A stretch of DNA of 64,000 bases from Acinetobacter sp. ANC 3929 (GCF_000369405.1 NZ_KB850000.1:310001-374000); one strand, 5' to 3'; positions 28,388 to 37,936 are shown, counted from the stretch's first letter. The notes: generated from the letters alone by a model not told the origin. Made by a program: numbers and translations.

Positions 28388-28774
28388 TTAAGCTTTCGCT
28401 TTTTTGCCACGATAGTCTTCAATCGCAGCTTTAATTGCATCTTCAGCCAATACAGAGCAGTGTACTTTTACTGGTGGAAGTGCAAGCTCAGTCGCAATAT
28501 CAATATTTTTGATTGATTGAGCTTCATCAAGCGTTTTACCTTTTAACCATTCGGTTACAAGAGAGCTTGATGCAATTGCAGAGCCACAGCCATAAGTTTT
28601 GAAGCGAGCTTCTTCAATTACGCCATTGTCATCGACTTGAATTTGTAAACGCATCACGTCGCCACATGCTGGTGCACCGACCATACCTGTACCTACGTTT
28701 TCTGCATTTTTGTCTAAAACACCAACATTACGAGGGTTTTCGTAATGATCAATTACTTTTTCGCTATAAGCCAT
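28388..28774 (-). CDS. iscU: Fe-S cluster scaffold IscU
   Basis: 128-residue scaffold on which clusters are built from IscS sulfur. The three cluster Cys are visible ([33 protein letters not shown]), as is the HscA recognition motif LPPVK just before the third. GGAGAAG lies upstream of the ATG. It is 79 bases downstream of iscS, and this gap contains a small A/T-rich hairpin. Confidence 0.97.
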   Translation of the reverse strand: MAYSEKVIDHYENPRNVGVLDKNAENVGTGMVGAPACGDVMRLQIQVDDNGVIEEARFKTYGCGSAIASSSLVTEWLKGKTLDEAQSIKNIDIATELALPPVKVHCSVLAEDAIKAAIEDYRGKKAKA

Positions 28775-28820
28775 GTCGCTTCTCCAAACCTCGGGGTCAG
28801 CCTAATATTAATATGAGGGT

Positions 28821-28834
28821 AAAAACACGTTTTT
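28821..28834 (-). promoter_or_regulatory. Small hairpin between iscS and iscU
   Basis: On the minus strand AAAAA-CGTG-TTTTT (28834-28821) lies in the 79-base gap. It could be a weak attenuator or RNA-processing site that lets iscU-fdx expression differ from iscRS, as happens in E. coli through other means. This is speculative. Confidence 0.25.
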
Positions 28835-28853
28835 CAATAGAAAGTTCAATGAA

Positions 28854-30071
28854 TTAGTGTTCAGCCCATTCAACTGTTGAAAGGTCGATACCTTCTTTGT
28901 ACATATCCCAAAGCGGAGAAAGTTCACGCAATTTCTCAACTGCAGCTTTGGTAATTGTTAACACGTGATCAATATCTGCTTCAGTTGTGTATTTACCAAA
29001 ACTGAAACGGATTGAACTGTGCGCTAACTCATCAGATAAACCTAAAGCACGTAAAACGTATGAAGGCTCTAAAGTTGCAGATGTACACGCTGAACCGCTT
29101 GAAACAGCAACATCTTTCAGTGCCATCATCAGTGATTCACCTTCAACAAAGTTGAAGCTGACATTTAGATAGTTTGCAACGTTTTGAGTTGGATGGCCAT
29201 TCAAGAATACTTGTTCAAGGTCTTGTAAACCATTCCAAAGCTTGTCGCGCAGTTTACGGATACGCTCTTGCTCTGCTTGCATGGTTTTGCCAGCAATTTC
29301 AAAAGCTTCACCCATACCAACAATTTGGTGTGTCGCTAAAGTACCAGAACGCATACCACGCTCATGACCACCACCGTGCATTTGTGCTTTTAAGCGAACA
29401 CGTGGGCTACGACGAACGAACAATGCGCCAATACCTTTAGGACCATAAATTTTGTGACCAGAGAAACTCATCAAGTCGACTTTCATCGTTGAAAGATCAA
29501 TTTCAACTTTACCTGCAGCTTGAGCAGCATCGACATGGAAGAATGTTTTATTGGCACGTGTTAATTCACCAATTGCAGCAACGTCTGTTACGGTACCGAT
29601 TTCATTGTTCACCATCATTAGGGATACAAGAATCGTATCTGGACGTAAAGCTGCTTTTACCATTTCAGGTGTAATTAAACCTGTACGTGGTTCTGGCTCT
29701 AAATATGTAATTTCGAAACCTTGTTCTTCAAGCTCACGGCAAGGATCTAACACTGCTTTGTGTTCGATTTTACTTGTAATGATGTGTTTGCCTTTTGAGC
29801 CATAGAACTGAGCAATCCCTTTTAATGCAATGTTGTCAGATTCAGTTGCGCCTGAAGTCCAAACGATTTCACGTGGATCTGCTTTGATTAAATTTGCAAC
29901 TTGCTCACGCGCATACTCAGCTTTTTCTTCGGCTTGCCAACCATAAGCATGTGAACGTGACGCAGGGTTACCAAAAGTTCCTTCGAACGTTAAACACTCC
30001 ACCATACGTTCTGCAACTTCAGGCAGTACAGGAGTGGTTGCTGCGTAATCAAGATAAATTGGACGTTTCAT
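28854..30071 (-). CDS. iscS: Cysteine desulfurase IscS
   Basis: 405-residue PLP enzyme that takes sulfur from cysteine for Fe-S clusters and tRNA thiolation. The N-terminus [13 protein letters not shown], the PLP-binding Lys in [12 protein letters not shown] and the mobile catalytic Cys loop [14 protein letters not shown] are all present. The C-terminus ends in the family's [10 protein letters not shown], which interacts with IscU. The ATG is one base after the iscR stop codon, so the two are translationally close. Confidence 0.98.
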   Translation of the reverse strand: MKRPIYLDYAATTPVLPEVAERMVECLTFEGTFGNPASRSHAYGWQAEEKAEYAREQVANLIKADPREIVWTSGATESDNIALKGIAQFYGSKGKHIITSKIEHKAVLDPCRELEEQGFEITYLEPEPRTGLITPEMVKAALRPDTILVSLMMVNNEIGTVTDVAAIGELTRANKTFFHVDAAQAAGKVEIDLSTMKVDLMSFSGHKIYGPKGIGALFVRRSPRVRLKAQMHGGGHERGMRSGTLATHQIVGMGEAFEIAGKTMQAEQERIRKLRDKLWNGLQDLEQVFLNGHPTQNVANYLNVSFNFVEGESLMMALKDVAVSSGSACTSATLEPSYVLRALGLSDELAHSSIRFSFGKYTTEADIDHVLTITKAAVEKLRELSPLWDMYKEGIDLSTVEWAEH

Positions 30072-30072
30072 G

Positions 30073-30546
30073 TCAAATACCTGTAACCGATAGAAGGGCT
30101 GAATCTAGGCTTGGTGAATTTTGGCGTAGAGCAACAGTTTGAACGTTGTCACGCGCAATTAAGTCAGCAAGTGTGATTTTTGCGAGATAATCGGCAATAT
30201 GGTGGGAGAGTTCTTGCCATAAGTCGTGCGTTAAACACATTGCACCATTCTGGCAATTGCCTTTATGGTCACAACGGGTTGCATCAACAGTTTCATTTAC
30301 AGCTTCGATAATTTCTAGCACGGTGATTTCACTTGCAGTGCGCGCAAGGTGATAGCCACCATTTGCACCACGAACGCTTGAAACTAGCCCGTGACGTTTA
30401 AGTTTTGCGAATAACTGTTCTAAATAAGCGACTGAAATGGATTGGCGTGCTGCTATTTCCGCAAGCGTGATCGTTTGTTCAGTTGGCTGCAAAGCTAAAT
30501 CAAGTAGAGCAGTCACTGCGTAACGACCGCGAGTTGTAAGACGCAT
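30073..30546 (-). CDS. iscR: Fe-S dependent regulator IscR
   Basis: 157-residue Rrf2-family regulator from ATG 30546 (the open frame begins four codons earlier at GTG). The N-terminal winged helix is [19 protein letters not shown], and the [2Fe-2S] ligands are the three Cys in [17 protein letters not shown], with the nearby His as probable fourth ligand. Holo-IscR represses its own operon. The promoter just upstream contains a consensus type 1 IscR site, which supports autoregulation. Confidence 0.96.
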   Translation of the reverse strand: MRLTTRGRYAVTALLDLALQPTEQTITLAEIAARQSISVAYLEQLFAKLKRHGLVSSVRGANGGYHLARTASEITVLEIIEAVNETVDATRCDHKGNCQNGAMCLTHDLWQELSHHIADYLAKITLADLIARDNVQTVALRQNSPSLDSALLSVTGI

Positions 30547-30562
30547 GATTCGGTACACATGG

Positions 30563-30579
30563 TTAGACTAGATGTCTAA
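30563..30579. promoter_or_regulatory. Inverted repeat in the iscR 5' leader
   Basis: TTAGAC-TAGAT-GTCTAA is a perfect 6-bp inverted repeat with 5-base spacing, just downstream of the -10 box. It could be a second operator or an mRNA hairpin; its identity is unknown. Confidence 0.4.
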
Positions 30580-30608
30580 ATTTTATGAATTCCGACTAAA
30601 ATAGTCAA
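30580..30608 (-). promoter_or_regulatory. isc operon promoter with type 1 IscR site
   Basis: On the minus strand TTGACT (30608-30603) and TAAAAT (30585-30580) are separated by 17 bases. The sequence TTGACTATTTTAGTCGG (30608-30592) fits the core of the published IscR type 1 consensus, YYGACTRWWWYAGTCRR, at every position, and covers the -35 box and spacer. This predicts repression by [2Fe-2S]-IscR. Confidence 0.85.
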
Positions 30609-30653
30609 GTTTTAAATTGCCAATATCAGCGTGAAAAGTAAAATATATTGGAA

Positions 30654-31301
30654 TTATTGTATCCACGTATTATATACAAAAAAGGCGATTAAAATAAAGC
30701 TGAATACCGTGAAGCCAATATTGATCAAACGTTGACGCTTTTGTAGGCGATGAATACGGTTTTGATATTGCTTCACTTCCACCAGTAATGTGTTGATTTC
30801 GGTGCGTTGCTGATCGATTTTATCTAAAAGTGGGGCAATACGTTGCTGAGATGCAGCTGCTTCAGCTTCATCGTTAAATAGGCTAAACCATTGTTTCCAG
30901 TTCGCAAAAATACTGGTGAGAGTGAGATGGGGAAGTAAGTCTAGAAATTCTTCTGCCAGTGCCGAGTCACCCAAGATACGCATATTGGTGATGCTACGCT
31001 GATTGTTAAACACAAAAATCTTAATCAGATCGATGAGTGTGCTATTAATTTCTAAATCAATGGTCCGATCGAGTGCTTTCATATCAAATAAAAGACCCTT
31101 TTCGGTAAATTGAATGTAAAAATCGAAAAATGGGATGTAACTATTGATACGAATCGTCATGTTTCGATTGATTAATTTCTGGGCTTGCAGGCGCAATGCC
31201 GCATCATGTGTAAGGATGAAGGAGAAAAAAGTTTCTAAAACAATGATGACAATGTTTAGCAACAAATGGGGATGTTTATGTCTTTGTTGCGTATCACTCA
31301 T
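30654..31301 (-). CDS. SCP2/UbiJ-like membrane-associated protein
   Basis: 215 residues from ATG 31301, preceded by AAAGAGAT; the longer frame to 31370 adds a basic stretch without support. The middle (about residues 35-120) has the look of an SCP2-like lipid-binding domain as in UbiJ: a segment ILTHDAALRLQAQKL, a run of beta strands, then NMRILGDSALAEEFLDLL, comparable to the UbiJ LEVQGDIQVVQNFVAL element. It then shows coiled-coil (about 150-190) and a C-terminal membrane helix (INIGFTVFSFILIAFFVY). UbiJ aids ubiquinone synthesis, but no ubi genes are nearby, so the role is inferred only weakly. Confidence 0.5.
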   Translation of the reverse strand: MSDTQQRHKHPHLLLNIVIIVLETFFSFILTHDAALRLQAQKLINRNMTIRINSYIPFFDFYIQFTEKGLLFDMKALDRTIDLEINSTLIDLIKIFVFNNQRSITNMRILGDSALAEEFLDLLPHLTLTSIFANWKQWFSLFNDEAEAAASQQRIAPLLDKIDQQRTEINTLLVEVKQYQNRIHRLQKRQRLINIGFTVFSFILIAFFVYNTWIQ

Positions 31302-31510
31302 AGATCTCTTTTTCCTTACCAATAGCGTTGTGAAACAATATCGTCTGTAAACTTGAGCATCCTTACTCAATTGTTAAAAATAATTTACATGACTTTATTG
31401 CTTTGTAGAACAGTTTTTTAAAACGATCAAGTCTTAACTTTGATATTATAAAAACATTTTTATGGTTAAATACGACATACTGTTTGTAAAGTGCTTAGGA
31501 GCAATGGTCA

Positions 31511-31966
31511 ATGGATAACTCAAATATAGAAAATCCTAACGAAGAAGCTGAGGTAAAAACTAAGCAAAAATCAAAGAGTTCTAAGAAATCTGCCCTGGAT
31601 TTCAAAAAATATACACAACAAATTTGGCTTGCGGGTTTAGGTGCTTTTTCACGTGCGGAAGAAGAAGGAAATAAATTGTTTGACTCGCTGGTCAAGGTCG
31701 GTGAAGAGCTTGAGTCGAAAACAGTCGATTTTGCTGATAATACGGTTGGTAAGGTAACAGAGAAAGCAAAAGAGTCTGTGACAGATACCAAAGATAAAGT
31801 TGAGAAGATTTTAGATACGGGCGTGAATCATTCATTGAATCGTATCGGTTTGGTCACACCAAAGGATCTCCAGCACATCGAACAGCTTCTTGTACAGCTG
31901 CATATTAAGGTGGACGCTTTAATCGAAGAAAATAATCAATTGAAGGCCAAATTGAATAAAAAGTAA
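31511..31966 (+). CDS. Phasin-like polyhydroxyalkanoate granule-associated protein
   Basis: 151 residues with the PhaF/PhaI-type phasin pattern: a basic N-terminus, the conserved IWLAGLGAFSRAEEEG motif near residue 38, a long amphipathic helix with heptads, and a C-terminal coiled coil after VTPKDLQHIEQLLVQLH. Phasins coat polyester granules, but members of this family also occur in strains without granules. AGGAG precedes the start. No pha biosynthesis genes are in the window. The following hupB gene starts 168 bases later. Confidence 0.85.
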   Translation: MDNSNIENPNEEAEVKTKQKSKSSKKSALDFKKYTQQIWLAGLGAFSRAEEEGNKLFDSLVKVGEELESKTVDFADNTVGKVTEKAKESVTDTKDKVEKILDTGVNHSLNRIGLVTPKDLQHIEQLLVQLHIKVDALIEENNQLKAKLNKK

Positions 31967-32134
31967 AAAAATGGCAGGTAACTCGTCTGTTTATGTCGTA
32001 TTTCAGTATTTATTTTAATTAAAAGGTCTTTCTAGTATTGCGTTCTCCCCCAAAGCATTGCTATAAAGGCGTCATGGCCTTTTAAACTATAGCCTTGGAT
32101 CTTAACAAACGATATTAAGAGGATATTTTTTATC

Positions 32135-32407
32135 ATGAATAAATCAGAATTAATTGATGCGATTGCTGAAAAAGGGGGAGTGTCTAAGTCGGATGCTGGT
32201 AAGGCACTCGATGCGACAATCGCGTCAATCACTGAAGCACTTAAAAAAGGTGACACGGTTACTTTAGTTGGTTTCGGTACTTTCAGCGTTAAAGAACGAG
32301 CTGCTCGTACAGGTCGTAACCCTAAAACTGGTGAAGAACTGCAAATCAAAGCAAGCAAAGTACCTAGCTTTAAAGCTGGTAAGGGTTTAAAAGATTCGGT
32401 TGCGTAA
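32135..32407 (+). CDS. hupB: DNA-binding protein HU
   Basis: 90-residue nucleoid protein that bends DNA as a dimer. Begins [27 protein letters not shown] and has the [23 protein letters not shown] arm with the conserved Arg-Asn-Pro tip. AGAGGATA precedes the ATG. ppiD follows on the same strand, as in E. coli (hupB-ppiD), but a terminator separates them here. The symbol follows the synteny; HU alpha and beta cannot be told apart otherwise. Confidence 0.95.
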   Translation: MNKSELIDAIAEKGGVSKSDAGKALDATIASITEALKKGDTVTLVGFGTFSVKERAARTGRNPKTGEELQIKASKVPSFKAGKGLKDSVA

Positions 32408-32422
32408 TCTTTTTAAATCAAT

Positions 32423-32452
32423 AAACGCACCATTTAGGGTGCGTTTTTTATT
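32423..32452 (+). terminator. hupB terminator
   Basis: AACGCACC (32424-32431) pairs with GGTGCGTT (32438-32445), followed by a T run. Confidence 0.85.
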
Positions 32453-32546
32453 TATTGAATGAAAAAGTTAATTTGATCTTTATTCTCCATTCATTCGTCT
32501 TTGTTTTTCAGTTAAAATTGCCCCGAAATAAAATATTGGAATTCTT

Positions 32547-34418
32547 ATGGAATCGTTTCGTACTCTCATTAAGGGTTGGCTTGGCAAAGTCCTGTTAGTT
32601 TTGTTTTTGACTCCTTTAGCACTTGTCGGTATAGAAGGGTATTTTAGTGGTAGCAATAAAGCAGACGTTGCGAAATCAGTAAACGGTCAAGATATTTCTA
32701 ATAAAGAATTAGAAAGTGCAACCAAGAACTATAAAGATCAATATTTGTCATTAGTGAAAGGTGATGAATCTCTTTTAAACTTGCCTGTTATTCAGGAAAA
32801 AGCATTAGATGCACTTGTTGCACGTAGTTTGTTGCAACAGCAAGCTGAGAAATTGGGTTTGACTTTAAGCGATGTGCAACTTGAGCAAATGTTAGCTCAA
32901 CAGCCAAGCTTTCAAGAAAATGGTCAGTTCTCTCAAAAACTATATGAAAACTATTTGCGCTCTGTTGGGATGACTAATCAGGCATTGATTGCTAGCTTAC
33001 GTCAAGATCATGCACTTAAAATGATTTCAACCTCCTTGATGGATTATGCATTGGTGAGTAAGTCTGATGTGCAGCAGTTAGCGAATTTGCAAACTGAACA
33101 ACGCAGTTTGCACTTGGCAAGTATCAAGTTAGATGATTACAAAAAAGGTGTAACTGCATCAAATCAAGAAATCGCAGACTACTATAACAAGCATAAAAAT
33201 CAATTTAAGCAAGTTGCTAGTGTCGATGTTGATTATGTGGTTTTAACACCAGCATTGCTGCCTAAAACAAATCTTGCAGTGACTGAGGCTGATTTACAGC
33301 AGGCGTACACCGCTTTTGTAGATGAACAGAAAAAAGCAATTAAGCGTCAGGTTAAGCATATTTTAATTACTACTGATGCGCGTGATGATGCGGCTGCACA
33401 AAAGCTTGCCAATGATGTCTATGCAAAAATTCAGGCAGGTATGACATTCGCAGACGCTGCTGCTCAGTTCTCCGATGATCCAACTTCGAAGACTCAAGGT
33501 GGTTTGGTTGAGGCTTATGCACCAGGCGCATTCTCGGCTGATTTTGATAATGCAGTGAATGCATTAAAAAATGGTGAAATTTCGAAACCTGTTAAAACAC
33601 AATATGGTTATCACATCATTGAAGCTGAATCGCCAATGGTGAAACTATCATCATTTGAATCAGAAAAAGCACGTTTAACTGCTGAGGTAGAAAAATCTAA
33701 AGCAGCGAATTTATTTAGTGATACAGTCAATAACCTGAATGAAATGGTTGTTGGTGCTGATTCATTGGATGTGGTTGCACAGGAAGTGAAGGGTGCACGT
33801 ATTGAATCTGCAAATGATGTGACGTTAGCAACAGATAATCCGTATCTAAGTGATTTGAGTGTTAAAGCGAAACTGTTTAATGATGATGTGAAGAATGGCG
33901 ATCGTAATGCTTCATCAAATATTCAGTTGGCCAATGGGGATACGGTTTGGATTAAGGTTCGTAACTATCATGCTGCGGGTGTAAAGCCTTTAGAGCAAGC
34001 GACAGCTGAAGTAAAAGCAAAAGTGATCGAAGCGAAAGCATATAAAGCAGCTCAAGCGAAAATTGCGACGATCCTTGCTGATTTTAAAACGTTACCAGCT
34101 GCTCAGGTTGTTGCAAAATCACAAGTAACCTTTGAAAATGCAGGTACATTTGCTCGTTCACAAGGTTTAAAGCGTCCGATTGAACGTGCAGCATTTAGTA
34201 TTCCAGCGCCAAGCAAAGAAGGTTTATGGTCTGCGACGACGGCTAAGTTGCCAAATGAATTGGTGATCGTTGCTGTTTCTAATGTAAATAGTAGTGTGGC
34301 AAGTACATTACCAGCAGAACAGTTGCAAGAGTTGAATAAGCTTTATCAACAGTTCCGTGGTCAGCAGGTGTTGGAAGACTATACTGAATACTTAAAAACA
34401 CAGGCGAAGATCAAATAA
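32547..34418 (+). CDS. ppiD: Periplasmic folding factor PpiD (SurA N-terminal and parvulin domains)
   Basis: 623 residues, anchored in the inner membrane by one N-terminal helix (GKVLLVLFLTPLALVGI), with the rest in the periplasm. A SurA_N-like chaperone domain follows (about 36-180), and a PpiC/parvulin-type domain lies near residues 265-360 (RQVKHILITTDARDD...ASEL-like DPTSKTQGGLVEAYAPGAF, YGYHIIEAE). PpiD associates with the SecYEG translocon and assists newly exported proteins. Whether the parvulin domain is catalytic is doubtful in other PpiD proteins. Location next to hupB matches E. coli. Confidence 0.93.
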   Translation: MESFRTLIKGWLGKVLLVLFLTPLALVGIEGYFSGSNKADVAKSVNGQDISNKELESATKNYKDQYLSLVKGDESLLNLPVIQEKALDALVARSLLQQQAEKLGLTLSDVQLEQMLAQQPSFQENGQFSQKLYENYLRSVGMTNQALIASLRQDHALKMISTSLMDYALVSKSDVQQLANLQTEQRSLHLASIKLDDYKKGVTASNQEIADYYNKHKNQFKQVASVDVDYVVLTPALLPKTNLAVTEADLQQAYTAFVDEQKKAIKRQVKHILITTDARDDAAAQKLANDVYAKIQAGMTFADAAAQFSDDPTSKTQGGLVEAYAPGAFSADFDNAVNALKNGEISKPVKTQYGYHIIEAESPMVKLSSFESEKARLTAEVEKSKAANLFSDTVNNLNEMVVGADSLDVVAQEVKGARIESANDVTLATDNPYLSDLSVKAKLFNDDVKNGDRNASSNIQLANGDTVWIKVRNYHAAGVKPLEQATAEVKAKVIEAKAYKAAQAKIATILADFKTLPAAQVVAKSQVTFENAGTFARSQGLKRPIERAAFSIPAPSKEGLWSATTAKLPNELVIVAVSNVNSSVASTLPAEQLQELNKLYQQFRGQQVLEDYTEYLKTQAKIK

Positions 34419-34433
34419 GTTTGTTCTAAGCAT

Positions 34434-34468
34434 AAAAAAAGCCAGTTTGTTTAGACTGGCTTTTTTTA
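34434..34468. terminator. Bidirectional terminator between ppiD and cpoB
   Basis: Stem GCCAGT (34441-34446) with ACTGGC (34455-34460), extended by A and T runs on the two sides. It serves both converging genes. Confidence 0.88.
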
Positions 34469-34481
34469 TGGACGCTATAAA

Positions 34482-35336
34482 TTATTTCTTCTGAATAAAT
34501 TTAGCTTCTTCAGATTGTGGATATTGGCTGATTAATTTGGTTTTGTATTGATTTGCGAGGGCAGTATTCTTATCGACCTCTTTGGCAATGCTATACAACT
34601 GATAAACCGCACGAGATGCTTTTGCTGAGTTTGGATAGCGAGTCGCCACGATATTGTAGTTTTGCTTTGCAGCTTTATAGTCAACCGGCTCAACGGCTAA
34701 GTAGAATTCAGCAAGCCAGAAATATGCATTCCCCACATAAATACCATTCGGGTGATTTTTGATGAAGTTTTGCATTGGCTGAATGGCTTTTTTTGCACCA
34801 CCTTGTTTGTATGCATCAAGCGCAACAGTATAGGCTGCTTTTTCTAACTCGATTTGATTGGTGGTATTGCTCGTGGTGGCGGTATTAGCAGGTGGTTGAT
34901 CCGCAGCGGGTTGTGCTTTCGCAGGTGCTGTTTGTTGCTGCGCAGGCGCTGTCGGAGCGATTATAGGTGCTGCTGTCTCAGCATTGGCAGTTCCTGTTGC
35001 AGCTGTCTGATCTTGAGCTTCGGCATTTTCTTCTGGCGGATCAATTTTTTGTGACAGTAACTCTAAACGCTGATCAAGATCGGTATAGCGATTGGTCAAT
35101 TCTTTTTTCAATTGCTCGATCGCATTGTCATGTTCTTCAAGTTGACCGCGTAATTTACGTATTTCTTCTTCAAGCTTCTGGTTCTTTTGCATGATTTCCC
35201 AGTTTAAACTTGGAGTACCAGCAACAACATTATTGGCTTGTTGTTGGCTCAAAGAGCGCGATTCAATTGGAACATTGGCATATAGATGCGCACTGCTGAG
35301 CAGGGCAATAAAAAGTACGGAATGCTTTTTTAGCAT
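34482..35336 (-). CDS. cpoB: Cell division coordinator CpoB (YbgF)
   Basis: 284-residue periplasmic protein with signal peptide (MLKKHSVLFIALLSSAHLYA). The N-terminal coiled coil (about 50-95, QKLEEEIRKLRGQLEEHDNAIEQLK) is the trimerisation part; a Pro/Ala/Thr-rich linker follows, then a TPR domain (about 165-284) with family motifs AYFWLAEFYLA and YPNSAKASRAVYQL. CpoB links the Tol-Pal system with septal peptidoglycan synthesis by PBP1B. It usually follows pal; here the neighbours are ppiD and ffs, so it is separated from tol-pal in this genome segment. Confidence 0.9.
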   Translation of the reverse strand: MLKKHSVLFIALLSSAHLYANVPIESRSLSQQQANNVVAGTPSLNWEIMQKNQKLEEEIRKLRGQLEEHDNAIEQLKKELTNRYTDLDQRLELLSQKIDPPEENAEAQDQTAATGTANAETAAPIIAPTAPAQQQTAPAKAQPAADQPPANTATTSNTTNQIELEKAAYTVALDAYKQGGAKKAIQPMQNFIKNHPNGIYVGNAYFWLAEFYLAVEPVDYKAAKQNYNIVATRYPNSAKASRAVYQLYSIAKEVDKNTALANQYKTKLISQYPQSEEAKFIQKK

Positions 35337-35612
35337 AAAAATTCATCCATAAGTTGAAATATAAAGCTGTGGCCGAACAAGTCTTCACGTTTTACTTGCA
35401 ACACACCAGATATAGATTTTTGATTAAGTCATTAAAACAGCAACTCATTTAAATGCAATAAGCATTTACAATCTTCAAGCACTTTTGAAGGGAAATGATG
35501 GGTTGTTGTTTAATGTTTGCACGCCTTGAAAGTAAATAGATAACAAATAAATAGCGATTGATGAGGAATTAGGCAGTTGAACTGAAAACTCGCTGAAAAA
35601 TAGAGACAAGTC
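35337..35612. other. Intergenic region between cpoB and ffs
   Basis: About 275 AT-rich bases without a credible gene. It must hold the cpoB promoter on the minus strand. Two small inverted repeats are visible: AAATGC-AATAA-GCATTT and CTTCAA-GCACTT-TTGAAG, both of unknown meaning. Confidence 0.4.
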
Positions 35613-35640
35613 TTGCAACTCAGGCAAAAATCTCTATACT
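35613..35640 (+). promoter_or_regulatory. ffs promoter
   Basis: TTGCAA (35613-35618) and TATACT (35635-35640) with a 16-base spacer, placed about 10 bases before the expected 5' end of the SRP RNA. Confidence 0.65.
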
Positions 35641-35650
35641 TTGTCAGGCA

Positions 35651-35765
<115 letters not shown>

Positions 35766-35767
35766 AT

Positions 35768-36250
35768 TTATTCCTCTTCGCTCGTTCGAGCAATTGCTTT
35801 CATAATTACCCCCATATCAAAACCACGATATTGTAAAAATCGAACTTGTTTTGCTTTGATTTTTGGGTCAGTTGCGACTTCTTCTCCAAATTTTTTAACT
35901 TTGAGTTGATAGGCTTGATCGAGCCAGTTCACGTCTTGAAGTTCTTCTACAAGTAGCTCCGCATCCAGTTGTTTTGCTTTTAAAGCCTGTTTGATTCGTT
36001 GTAAGCCTTTCCCTTTTCTAATTTGGCTGGCAAGGGTGAGTTCGGCAACGCGTTGGTCGCTCTGATAGTTCTGTTGTGCTAACTCTTCAACAAGGTTTGC
36101 CACTTCATCTGGATTGATTGCATAGAGATTTAGTTTGGTAATTAATTCGGCTTTTGAATAATCACGACGCGTGAGCAGGGCAAAAGCATAAGAACGTAAT
36201 CGTTGCCCAGTCAGCGTTTTGGGTTTCTCGGTTTGATCTGAATTAAACAT
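35768..36250 (-). CDS. recX: RecA regulatory protein RecX
   Basis: 160-residue helical protein that caps RecA filaments and limits RecA activity. Visible landmarks are the AFALLTRRDYSKAELITKL motif (residues 27-45) and the later repeats with QNYQSDQRVAELTLASQIRKGKG and KQVRFLQYRGFDMGVI. It follows recA on the same strand with a terminator between them, so it is expressed by partial readthrough, as in E. coli. Its stop codon is only a few bases from the 3' end of the convergent ffs. Confidence 0.93.
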   Translation of the reverse strand: MFNSDQTEKPKTLTGQRLRSYAFALLTRRDYSKAELITKLNLYAINPDEVANLVEELAQQNYQSDQRVAELTLASQIRKGKGLQRIKQALKAKQLDAELLVEELQDVNWLDQAYQLKVKKFGEEVATDPKIKAKQVRFLQYRGFDMGVIMKAIARTSEEE

Positions 36251-36261
36251 GCATTCCTCAT

Positions 36262-36290
36262 TAAAAAAAACGCCCCGAAGGGCGTTTCAG
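36262..36290 (-). terminator. recA terminator
   Basis: On the minus strand AAACGCCC (36287-36280) pairs with GGGCGTTT (36275-36268) around TTCG, followed by eight T. It lies between recA and recX. Confidence 0.9.
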
Positions 36291-36291
36291 T

Positions 36292-37338
36292 TTAGATTTC
36301 TAGTAAATCTGGTTCTTCTTCAATCTCATTTTGTGCTGCTTCATTTTTGTTCTTGGTGAGAAGCTGTTCACGAATGATTTTTTCAATTTCTTGAGCCATT
36401 AATGGATTCTCTTCGAAATGACGAATCACATTGTTTTTACCTTGCCCAATTTTGTTACCTTGGTATGAATACCAAGCACCTGCTTTTTGAACGATATCTT
36501 GTTGAACGGCTAGATCAACGAGTTCGCCCAACTGGTTGGTCCCTCGACCGTACATAATCTGGAATACCGCTTCTTTGAACGGAGGCGCCATTTTGTTTTT
36601 AACAACTTTAACGCGTGTTTCGTTACCTGTGATTTCATCGCCTTCTTTCACTGCACCGATACGACGAATATCTAAACGAACAGATGCATAGAATTTAAGT
36701 GCATTACCACCCGTTGTTGTTTCTGGGCTACCAAACATGACACCAATCTTCATACGGATTTGGTTAATGAAGATCACCATACAGTTAGAACGCTTTGCAT
36801 TACCTGTGATTTTACGCAATGCCTGACTCATCAAACGTGCTTGTAAGCCCATGTGTGAATCACCCATTTCGCCTTCAATCTCGGCTTTAGGTGTCAATGC
36901 AGCCACGGAGTCGACAACGATCAGGTCAATTGCACCTGAACGAACCAACATATCAGCAATTTCTAATGCTTGTTCACCATGGTCTGGTTGAGAAACCAAT
37001 AGGTTGTCAATATCTACGCCAAGTTTGCGTGCATATTCAGGGTCTAAGGCATGTTCTGCATCGATAAATGCACATGTACCGCCATTCTTTTGACATTGTG
37101 CAATCGCTTGCAATGTCATGGTGGTTTTACCTGATGATTCAGGACCGTAAATTTCAACAATACGACCCTTAGGTAATCCGCCAATCCCTAATGCGATATC
37201 TAATGTTAAAGAACCTGTAGAAACAGCTTCAACTGCTAATACGGTGTTATCACCTAAGCGCATCACTGTATTTTTGCCAAATTGCTTTTCAATCTGACCT
37301 AAGGCAGCTTGTAGCGCTTTACTTTTATTATCATCCAT
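36292..37338 (-). CDS. recA: Recombinase RecA
   Basis: 348-residue DNA strand-exchange ATPase for homologous recombination, repair and natural transformation. Walker [10 protein letters not shown] lies near residues 65-73, Walker [11 protein letters not shown], the L2 region [19 protein letters not shown], and the acidic C-terminal tail (EEEPDLLEI) are all present. A TATACT element on the minus strand (37418-37413) gives a possible leader of about 70 bases. I see no clear LexA-type box, as expected for a genus that lacks a standard LexA. Confidence 0.98.
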   Translation of the reverse strand: MDDNKSKALQAALGQIEKQFGKNTVMRLGDNTVLAVEAVSTGSLTLDIALGIGGLPKGRIVEIYGPESSGKTTMTLQAIAQCQKNGGTCAFIDAEHALDPEYARKLGVDIDNLLVSQPDHGEQALEIADMLVRSGAIDLIVVDSVAALTPKAEIEGEMGDSHMGLQARLMSQALRKITGNAKRSNCMVIFINQIRMKIGVMFGSPETTTGGNALKFYASVRLDIRRIGAVKEGDEITGNETRVKVVKNKMAPPFKEAVFQIMYGRGTNQLGELVDLAVQQDIVQKAGAWYSYQGNKIGQGKNNVIRHFEENPLMAQEIEKIIREQLLTKNKNEAAQNEIEEEPDLLEI

Positions 37339-37507
37339 CTCAAAACCTCAAAACTTTATTTCTTAACGACTAACCCAAGTGGATGTATTGAATCTCAACT
37401 TGTTGGGACTTGAGTATAGTGGCAGATTCTCGTTGTTTATTCTACATCTGATCTGTGTCTATGCGACACGAGATGACGCATCCAAAAATAGAAAATATCG
37501 ATCCAAT

Positions 37508-37936
37508 CTATTCATCATGATAAGACCAAGATTGGACATTTTCTTGCTTAAAACGATTGATATCACGACGATCTTTTTTACTTGGTCGGTGATCTGGTCG
37601 GGCTAGATTATGCAATTTTCGTTGTGAGGCATGCAACTCCCTGCGCTCAATACTTTCTGCGGTTTCTTCATAAAGCAATTGGGCGGCAGGTGCACCACCA
37701 CGGATGGCAGAAAGTGCCTTCACGACCACAGTTTTTTTCTCAAAACCTTGTTGAATGGTGAGCTCCATGCCAATGCGGACATCTCTGGAGACTTTAACGC
37801 GATCATTATTGTGATGGACTTTGCCACCTTCAATTGCAGCTTTGGCAATCGAACGGGTTTTAAAAAAACGTGCGACCCAAAGCCATTTATCAATGCGCAT
37901 GGTATCCATGCTTGCTGCTTCATGCTGTTTTGGCAT
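37508..37936 (-). CDS. hslR: RNA-binding S4 domain protein (Hsp15)
   Basis: 142 residues with an S4 domain at the N-terminus (MRIDKWLWVARFFKTRSIAKAAIEGGKVHHN) and a basic C-terminal tail (RPDHRPSKKDRRDINRFK). Hsp15 binds free 50S subunits carrying nascent chains after aborted translation. Its 5' end overlaps the stop of the upstream phosphatase gene by 17 bases if ATG 37936 is used; ATG 37909 and 37900 are alternatives. The yrfG-hslR order is the same as in E. coli, which supports both names. Confidence 0.9.
   Translation of the reverse strand: MPKQHEAASMDTMRIDKWLWVARFFKTRSIAKAAIEGGKVHHNNDRVKVSRDVRIGMELTIQQGFEKKTVVVKALSAIRGGAPAAQLLYEETAESIERRELHASQRKLHNLARPDHRPSKKDRRDINRFKQENVQSWSYHDE

Noticed and set aside
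37339..37500. SOS (LexA-type) box upstream of recA
   Set aside because: No convincing CTG-N10-CAG or UmuDAb-type palindrome is visible; I found only a TATACT element and a weak CTCAA/TTGAG repeat.
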